Shown here: one piece after another, positions 4,890 to 5,011 of the stretch
Numbering within the stretch: the first letter of the stretch is position 1
How the letters are laid out: the number at the start of each line of letters is the position of its first letter
DNA from: Lactobacillus sp.
GTDB lineage: Bacteria > Bacillota > Bacilli > Lactobacillales > Lactobacillaceae
Assembly (NCBI GenBank): GCA_003482405.1
Contig: DMZB01000060.1
Coordinates: 1-5,011 of the forward strand
DNA: 5,011 nucleotides
Direction: 5' to 3'
Program-made: the position numbers and the translations under genes
Notes under the pieces: model-generated
Told to the model about the DNA's origin: nothing
Seen by the model: only the letters and a program-made list of their open reading frames with translations
Database searches by the model: none

Positions 4890-5011
4890 ATTTGTCTGCG
4901 TGAGGATCGGCACCAGACTGTGTTTTTGTTTGATCATTGCGATGGCGCCTGGCCACTAAGAAACGAACGATAACATCTTGTTCAGCCGGCGTAAATTCAT
5001 CAACCACTGAA
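4888..5011 (-). CDS. 3' end of an unidentified convergent gene (last 40 residues)
   Basis: On the minus strand an open frame enters from the right edge and ends at TAA (4888-4890). The visible residues begin SVVDEFTPAEQDVIVRFL and end GADPHADK. The segment FTPAEQDVIVRFL followed by basic residues resembles the C-terminal dimerisation helix of MarR-family regulators, which often read L(S/T)PEEQ..L..LL. Forty residues are too few to be sure, and the rest of the gene is outside the window. It would converge on cysEK and share its terminator region. The hydrophilic Gln/Thr/Asp-rich tail after the helix is ordinary. MarR membership is a guess from one motif. Confidence 0.55.
   Translation of the reverse strand, partial: SVVDEFTPAEQDVIVRFLVARRHRNDQTKTQSGADPHADK

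Noticed and set aside
1..5011. CRISPR arrays, tRNA or rRNA genes, insertion sequences
   Set aside because: No regularly spaced short repeats, tRNA cloverleaf, rRNA sequence, transposase or terminal inverted repeats were seen.

Overview
The window most likely comes from a low-to-mid-GC Gram-positive of the Lactobacillales, probably a lactobacillus. This rests on strong GGAGG-type ribosome binding sites, sigma-A promoters with 17-nt spacers, U-tract terminators, a short-form Gram-positive CysE and an NhaP-type antiporter with a long cytoplasmic tail. The species cannot be named from the sequence alone.

Layout. Positions 94-411 (+) hold a small protein of unknown function. It converges on a large CPA1-family Na+/H+ antiporter gene at 469-2691 (-). 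Its promoter lies back to back with the promoter of a sulfur-assimilation operon. From about 2819 to 3363 comes an unusually long (about 545 nt) leader, followed by cysE (3364-3936) and cysK (3929-4846), which overlap by 8 nt. A hairpin terminator at 4853-4889 closes the operon. The 3' end of an unidentified convergent gene (minus strand, stop at 4888-4890) runs off the right edge.

The operon makes cysteine from serine: CysE acetylates serine to O-acetylserine, and CysK replaces the acetate with sulfide using PLP. The leader is the most interesting part. It opens with a strong promoter and an unannotated 32-codon ORF (2846-2944) carrying two adjacent Cys codons at positions 6 and 7. A strong intrinsic terminator follows at 2981-3030. 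Segments inside the small ORF can pair either with each other or with the 5' arm of the terminator. This is the protector/antiterminator/terminator logic of trp-type ribosome-mediated attenuation, apparently sensing Cys-tRNA and feeding into cysteine synthesis genes.

Downstream of that terminator, and upstream of cysE, are two tandem copies (about 3049-3161 and 3182-3282) of a structured RNA motif. Its helices are kept by compensatory changes between the copies, while its loops and joining segments are nearly invariant. I do not recognise it as any riboswitch or T-box class I know. The leader therefore seems to contain two separate regulatory layers: a cysteine-codon attenuator, then a tandem conserved RNA element of unknown role.
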